NCBI RefSeq assembly: GCF_025766255.1
Contig: NW_026516716.1
Location: forward strand, 1 to 64,000
Origin: Zychaea mexicana
Taxonomy: Eukaryota > Mucoromycota > Mucoromycetes > Mucorales > Lichtheimiaceae
Direction of reading: 5' to 3'
Length of the DNA: 64,000 nucleotides
Below, piece by piece: positions 58,125 to 64,000 of the stretch. The position numbers were made by a program, and so were the translations under genes. How positions within the stretch are numbered: the stretch's first letter is position 1; every line of letters starts with the position of its first letter. The notes beneath the pieces are model-generated. The model was not told where the DNA came from. It saw only the letters and a program-made list of their open reading frames with translations, and made no database searches.

Positions 58125-59210
58125 AAAATGTTTAAATCAAAAGTACTAAAAAAATTGTATATATACATACTACTCTTTCTTTGATAGAATAAGATAATCA
58201 AAAAGCTTTTAGTTGAAGGAGAAACACGGTGTTGGTGTGCTGGGAGAGGAGTGGTGGTGCTAGTTGCTTTTTGCGCTTTTGGTGGGCTATGCTTTGTATC
58301 TGGTAGTCCATTAACGAATCATTCTAAAAGATGGAATACTGGTAAGTTAAAACCTTTGCTGTGTGGAATGCAGAATGATTATGGGTGGTACTAAAGGGTC
58401 ATCCGCTCACCAAAGCCCCTCCATTTAACGTTTGATCATAATTCCCATGGTGCAGCACCTTGTATCCATGGAGCATGACTTTAATGCCATTGAGTATATA
58501 TAAATATGTGCTACTTTAATCCTTTGAAATGTCACTGTTGCTTTAAACAACCAGGTCTATCCGTATCTGGACATGCAAGAAAATGAAAAAGTTACGCTGA
58601 ACAAGCGTTATTATTTCATACTATGACCTGCTGTATTAATTCCAAAGACGCTCAAAGTCTTGAGTGGAGCCATGAAAGAAACCTTCAAACATCCAGCTCC
58701 GACCTGGTATCTGTCTTGGATCAAGCTGAAGAGAAGTGTAACTGCGGGAATAAAGGATGGTGTCACCATCTAGCATCTATCATAGATAACAAATAGTAGG
58801 AGGGAATGGGACTAGAGTAAAGTATAAAAGATAAATGGAAGCGCAAGAATGGTCAAAGTCAACTGTGAATTGCTACATGCGCTATATCGCGTTTTCAACC
58901 AACACAGGTATCATACGCGCGCAGGCCAGTATTCTTAAATTTCAACATTCCTTGCAGAGGCATGCAAAAACAAAAAACTTATCGTCAGATGTCAAAAAAA
59001 TCTATCAAGGCGTTCATTGGTCCACCAGTTTACAGCAGGCGCTGTGAAACGTGAAACACTTGGGATCGCCTCCTAATCTCTCTCCTGCTATTTCCCGTGC
59101 TATTTCCCGCTGGCGTAGCTTTATTATTTTCTTCTTTTTTCCTTTGACTGCCACCCACACATACAGACCAGCACATACGCACCATTGTATATATACACAT
59201 ACCACAACAC
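58125..59210. other. Intergenic region
   Basis: No supported gene. The last 100 bp hold a CA-rich leader and TATATA sequence close to the GDT1 ATG. Confidence 0.5.
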
Positions 59211-60504
59211 ATGGCGTCCAAATGGATATTTTCCGCTGCATGTGCAGTTCTGTTATTTAGCATCTTGACCCATGCTCAAGATAACCCCGTAGAAGAGGTA
59301 CAATCCTTCTTCTCATTGGCGGATACACGCGAATCTAGTGTGAATTTCGGGGAAGGTACAAGTGTTTCATGACTGATTCCAAAAAATTAATGGTACGTTT
59401 ATATATAGATGGTCGATGCCGGTGCCCTTCCACCTTCCAATGTATTGGATTCATCAGACGCTTCGTCAAGGATAACAGGAGATGACCTGGGTGAAATAGT
59501 CGACAGTGACGGCGAAGACTTACGAGACCTTGAACAATCTCTGTTGATTTCACTTTTAATGATTATCGTTTCAGAGATTGGTGACAAGACCTTTCTTATT
59601 GCAGCTATTATGGCCATGAAGCATTCGCGATTCGTCGTGTTTTCAGCAGCATTTTCATCACTTGCACTCATGTCCGTTTTATCGGCGTTCCTGGGCCACG
59701 TCGTTCCCAATTTGATACCCAAGGCCTACACAGACGTTATCGCTGCCTTGCTATTTTTATTCTTTGGCGTTCGCATGATATACGAAGGCTATTATATGGA
59801 AGAAGACAACCAGGAGGAAATGACAGAGGTGGAGGAAGAATTGAAACAAACAGAGGATCGCGACCGAGTGCACAAGTTGGAATCCTTGGAAGTGGGCGGC
59901 ATGGAGCCTGAAGAAGACGATGATAACCGTCGTGTCAACAAGGCGGAAAAGGCCAAGGAAGGACTCATGAACCTTATGCAACTGGTCTTTTCGCCTGTCT
60001 TTGTGCAGACATTTGTATTGACTTTTCTGGGTGAATGGGGCGATCGATCGCAGATTTCCACGATTGCCTTGGCTGCTGCTAACGTAAGTCTTTTCATTTT
60101 TTTCTTCGTTATCATTGGTTGTTTTACCTTTTATGGAACAATGTGATTGTGAGTTTCTAAATACGAAATGGGTTTTGTGTTCATATAGAATGTATACTGG
60201 GTAACCGCAGGCGTTATTGTTGGTCACACGTTGTGTACTGCATTAGCAGTAGTAGGTGGACGTATGTTGGCAGCTAAAATCTCTGTACGAACAGGTAAGA
60301 ATTGGAACAGAAGCACTCCTCCCGATCGACCTTATTGCTTTGCATGCATTTATGTTTGTTGTTGTCATTCGTTTACTGTTGTTGACTAATAATGTGCACT
60401 TTTACCTATCCATGTGTTATCTAGTGACCCTCGCAGGTGCTGTCCTCTTCCTCATCTTTGGCATTTACTACTCATATCATGCATATCATGGCCAGTTAGA
60501 GTAA
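59211..60504 (+). CDS. GDT1: GDT1/TMEM165-family cation transporter
   Basis: Four exons, 59211-59297, 59409-60083, 60189-60294, 60425-60504, phase-consistent, 315 residues. It opens with a signal peptide (MASKWIFSAACAVLLFSILT, HAQ). The two family signature motifs are present: EIGDKT (from residue 85) and EWGDRS (from residue 238), which form the cation site. Hydrophobic segments flank them (LLISLLMIIVS, LALMSVLSAFLGHVVPNLI, VTAGVIVGHTLCTALAVVGG, VTLAGAVLFLIFGIYYSYHA). An acidic cytosolic loop (EEDNQEEMTEVEEELKQTED) lies between the two halves, and residues 50-75 of the lumenal part are acidic. In the family it imports Ca2+ and Mn2+ into the Golgi, supporting glycosylation. Confidence 0.95.
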
Positions 60505-61080
60505 CTTGGTCTCTCTCTCTCTTTTCTCTCTAATGTTTCTTTTCCTTGTTTGCCCATCTTCTATTGTTTGTATAAATGATTTTGCTCTTGCATTGGCCAT
60601 GAAATATGACAGTTATTACTACCATTACTTCCACATACAACGGAGAAAGAGACTCAAAAATGTAGGAAGACGATGATCAAAATCAAGGGGAGCGTGTGCT
60701 TGTGTTTTCTTTTCTCTTTTTAGCTAGGAGCCAGGGGCAGGCGAAAGAATGCGAGCAAGCTTATATCTAGCAGAACAGTACTGTAACATACATGCCAATT
60801 GCCACGCATGATACACCACATTCAGAGAGAAAGAAAGTTTTAGAAAAAAAGTGGCCAAGCATGATGAATCTGACTTCTCGCTTCTCTTCCTCCCTTTCTT
60901 TTCCTCCCCCCCCCTCTCTCTCTCTCTATCTCTCCCACTCTCTCGCAGGCATTCTCAAACTCGCTTTAGTAGTATCACGTACATTTCACCACATACTCTC
61001 CACTCCTTCATAAGTACACGTACGCACTCGGTTTACTTGCTCCCTCTTTCATCCGCGTTTCGCATAGACAGAGCTCAAAT
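60505..61080. other. Intergenic region
   Basis: CT-rich (CTCTCTCT near 60515 and 60915). No supported gene; likely promoter and pyrimidine-rich leader of the small gene at 61081. Confidence 0.5.
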
Positions 61081-61320
61081 ATGAACCAGACAACAACTGC
61101 ACCAACTCCATCACTGGGATGCCCTCCAGGTTCTACTTGGCTTACGTTATGGATGGACATTGCCACATGGATATCAGGCAAACAGCAACCAGCTGTCGAC
61201 CCGATATTCGCACATGCTAACCAAGAAGACGTGCTTATGGGCCAACTTACCGAGTTCCAAAAAGTTTACGAGTCATTCCCAGAATTTAATGAAGCCGAAA
61301 CGATAGAACCGTCCCCTTGA
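61081..61320 (+). CDS. Small orphan protein (79 aa)
   Basis: Intron-less 79-residue frame: MNQTTTAPTPSLGCPPGSTW, LTLWMDIATWISGKQQPAVD, HANQEDVLMGQLTEFQKVYE, ending EAETIEPSP. The Trp-rich hydrophobic segment (WLTLWMDIATWI) and an acidic C-terminal helix look constrained. A pyrimidine-rich leader precedes it, as at other genes here. No family recognised. It is convergent with the IDH gene, 247 bp apart. Confidence 0.5.
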   Translation: MNQTTTAPTPSLGCPPGSTWLTLWMDIATWISGKQQPAVDPIFAHANQEDVLMGQLTEFQKVYESFPEFNEAETIEPSP

Positions 61321-61567
61321 AAAATCACAATTAAATAATAACGGATGATACTGCTGATACATAAATATTTTCATATCTTCTTCCAGAAGAAAATAGCGGT
61401 GTGATGCTGTAAAATATGTGAAGGGGTGGTGCATGTTTGAGTAGAAAGGGAAAAACGGTAATATGATATGTGTGGTGTTTCTGTCCGTATACGTGAATAT
61501 TGGAGGAGTGAGAGAAGAGGTGTTGGAGGGGAGGGATATAGACAAAAGATGGTTCCTATAATTTTAT

Positions 61568-63265
61568 TTACAAGTTGGCAATCACGGCATCAGTAAATTC
61601 CTTGGTAGTGTTCTCGCCACCCATATCATGAGTCTTGGCCTAATTTTTTGTATAAAACACTCAATGATTAGCAATGTATACTTGATAGACTTCCTTATTT
61701 TCAACAAATCAAACCACACTTATTATCTTTTTCTTTAGCCCCCATTTACTAACCTTGCCACTTTCAATAGTCTCGAAAACCGCGTTGGAAATGGCGTCAG
61801 CATGTTCGTTCAAGTTCAAGTGTCTCAACATCATGACGGATGACAGGAGCAAAGCAGTTGGGTTAGCAATACCCTTATCTTGGAGCTCAAGACCCACTTG
61901 ATGACAGCCCTATACGAACAACGATACATGATCAATAATTCTGTTTCCTCTCTGACAAGTCAACTGTTTTCATCTGCTCTGCCTTACCGGTTCGAACATG
62001 GCATATTCACGACCAATGGAGCAACCAGGAACCAATCCAGGACCACCAATTAAACCGGCACCCTAATAACATTATATGATATAACAAATGTTTGAGTATA
62101 CGAATCCGGATGTGCAAATGGATATATCTCATCAGCCCGTAACAAAGTCGAACAAGTAAACTTACAATGTTAGAAACAATACTGCCGTACAAATTGGGCA
62201 TGACCATGACATCGAACTGTTGAGGACGCGAAACCAGCTGCATACAGGTATTGTCGACGATCAGGTCGTTGTACTGGATACCGTGATGTTCATATTCCTT
62301 TGCAACTTCGCGACAGGTGCGCAAGAAAAGACCATCGGCCAACTTCATAATGTTGGCCTTGTGGATGATAGTAACCTTCTTACGGTTGTTCTTCAATGCA
62401 AAGTCGAAAGCGAATCGAGCAATACGTTCTGTCTTTTCCTTGGTAATAATTTTAAGCGATTCAACAACACCATCGACCGACTATGTATGTCACATTTTAA
62501 TAATAAGTCCTCTTCACCTTCCTCAAATGACATCACATCATCCTAATATAGAGATCCCATAAAAACTTTACCTCATGCTCAAGACCAGAGTATTCACCCT
62601 CAGTGCTTTCACGAATGATAGCGAAATCAATATCTTTCATACGCGAGGGCACGCCGGTAATGTTTCTGACTAAAGAAAGCGAAGCATACATGTCGAGCTC
62701 CTTACGCATGGTAACGTTGAACGAGGTACGAGAGTCTTTTTCAGGTGAGGTGAAGAAGATACCCTTAATACCGACCTTGTTTCGTCGCAACGATGCCAAT
62801 GATTCTTGGAAAAGCTGATCGTGTTCGTCTGCGATACCGGATACGTCGTATTGCTCGAATTCGACAGGCACGTTGGCAGCCTTGAAGACAGCCTTCAAAG
62901 CATTTGTATTTTCTTTACCAACACCATCACCGGGAATCAGGGTCACAGTGTACTTGCCACCATACTTTTTAGGGAAGAACTATTGTCATGTGTGGTGTTG
63001 ATACGCATTCAATTATCTCATGTACAAGGCAACTGTGGGGGAAAATGTGGGGTAAGACTCGTAGCAGAAAAAATATTTACGGTTTGTTGGTCTCCGGGGG
63101 CAGGGACTGGAACAGCGGTGGAGGGGCGGGACTAACGCAACGCATATGCAACAAACAATATCATCAACACAACAGCCATGGATCACACAATTTTATCTTC
63201 AATTGTTCTTTTCTTCATAATCATCGTAAAAGTGCTGTAAGAAAACACACCTGAGGAGCTGCCAT
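61568..63265 (-). CDS. IDH1: NAD-dependent isocitrate dehydrogenase subunit, IDH1-type
   Basis: Seven exons on the minus strand: 63265-63251, 63131-63081, 62979-62572, 62480-62166, 62062-61988, 61909-61754, 61639-61568; all phases close, 363 residues. Core motifs: [125 protein letters not shown] and [20 protein letters not shown]. The family is decarboxylating isocitrate dehydrogenase of the TCA cycle; details such as VDNTCMQLV point to the IDH1 (regulatory) rather than IDH2 subunit. The first two exons ([22 protein letters not shown]) are tiny and were fitted by splice signals; a targeting sequence is weak, so an alternative start is possible. Confidence 0.92.
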
Positions 63266-63924
63266 GAGTGTAAATGATGATATTTAGTTTTGGAACAAGT
63301 ACAAGAAGAATAGATGAAAGAGAGAAAGGAAAAAGAAAAGTAGGAACCCTGCATTTACGGGAAGGCATTGAAACGAAAATTTTGAAGGGTAATCCCGCCA
63401 AGGATAAACGTTTTGGCCTTTGCTTGTATGGGTTTTAATGGAACACCCCGGATAACTTCGGAGCTCCTTAAAGGATGTCCTTCTTTTTAAACATTTTTGT
63501 GTGTCTTTATTGTAATGAAGTCATTGCTTGGATTACCCCGCAGTAGCATAGGAAGTTTCCATAGCAACAACGGAGTAGATCAAGCTTAGCAACATATTAC
63601 CGCTCTCCTCGATACAATCAATCACGAGAGAATCCAAACTGTGTATCTATCCAGAGTATCGTATGTAGCATTGATACGCTTCTACAATTGATTGAGCGAG
63701 GGATAGTAATGACGGTGAAAGGCAAGTAACAAAAAACTCTACACGGTTCGAAAAAGTAATGCGAAGCTCGGATCAATGCGTCCGCTCAATGGAGATAACC
63801 GCGATTAAAGCTTTTGATCTGTGGGAACCCAATTTCTGTCGGAGAGTTTCGCTTCAGCAAAGCCGTTAAAACTGCGTACATATCCGCCCGGCCGTGTTAT
63901 TATAATACCTCTATATAACTAGAC
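63266..63924. promoter_or_regulatory. Divergent promoter region with an X-box-like site
   Basis: Lies between IDH1 (minus) and the gene starting at 63925 (plus). It contains GTTTCCATAGCAAC (63555-63568), a near-consensus X-box. TATATAAC sits at 63911-63918, very close to the plus-strand ATG. No gene seen. Confidence 0.4.
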
Positions 63925-64000
63925 ATGGACTCCGAGGTCGAAAGCGTCATTAACAATACCATTGAAGGCCTCAACCATGAGCTTCGACAAATCAGTCTCC
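63925..64000 (+). CDS. 5' end of a gene leaving the window
   Basis: ATG at 63925 opens 25 codons that run off the window end: MDSEVESVINNTIEGLNHEL, RQISL. The composition (acidic, helical) is protein-like and it follows a plausible promoter. Too short to assign a family. Confidence 0.5.
   Translation, partial: MDSEVESVINNTIEGLNHELRQISL

Noticed and set aside
1..64000. CRISPR arrays, rRNA and tRNA genes
   Set aside because: The tandem repeats have no unique spacers, and I found no rRNA signature or tRNA box A/B pair by reading.

Overview
The window looks like nuclear DNA of an early-diverging filamentous fungus, most likely Mucoromycota/Mucorales. Evidence: compact genes cut by many short (50-100 bp) GT-AG introns; fungal orthologues (SEC16, CHS5, RSC8/SWI3, NAD-IDH subunit, mitochondrial ACP and mS23); Gln/Asn/Ser-rich disordered tracts; and an L1-like LINE with an RRM/CCHC ORF1, like the LINEs known from Mucoromycotina pericentric regions. 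No rRNA, tRNA or CRISPR array was found. The species cannot be named from sequence alone.

Region 1 (1-13.3 kb) is a repeat-rich block. It holds a long near-perfect inverted repeat (arms 1-255 and 1314-1569), a 22-bp minisatellite (about 2209-2660), an AT-rich stretch, a decayed seven-exon gene of unknown function (3.2-6.19 kb, minus) that carries a DDE-transposase/chromodomain fragment inside one intron, a nearly complete LINE (about 6332-12291) whose ORF1 is split by a 470-bp TA-flanked MITE-like element and whose ORF2 has two stops, and a 69-bp minisatellite (about 12632-13240).

Region 2 (14.6-32.2 kb) is ordinary gene-bearing DNA: exportin-T (14 exons), an F-box protein, a two-finger GATA factor, two unrecognised intron-containing genes on the minus strand, a DUF4112 membrane protein and a small Ser-rich protein. 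Region 3 (32.2-40.9 kb) is gene-poor. Its clearest genes are two 68-residue paralogues that each consist of a single WWE-like domain, with TATA boxes and RFX/X-box-like sites upstream; this is the most unusual signal in the window. It also has an 88-residue candidate gene and a three-copy 89-bp repeat.

Region 4 (40.9-64 kb) is gene-dense: RSC8/SWI3 (chromatin remodelling), two small orphan ORFs, SEC16 (COPII exit sites), mitochondrial ACP, an ankyrin protein, CHS5 (exomer), mitochondrial mS23, GDT1 (Golgi Ca/Mn/H transport), a small orphan, the NAD-isocitrate dehydrogenase regulatory-type subunit, and the first 25 codons of a gene leaving the window. The genes do not form one pathway; themes are secretory traffic (SEC16, CHS5, GDT1) and mitochondria (ACP, mS23, IDH). 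Exon joins were derived by hand from splice signals and phase, so individual borders may be off by a few bases.
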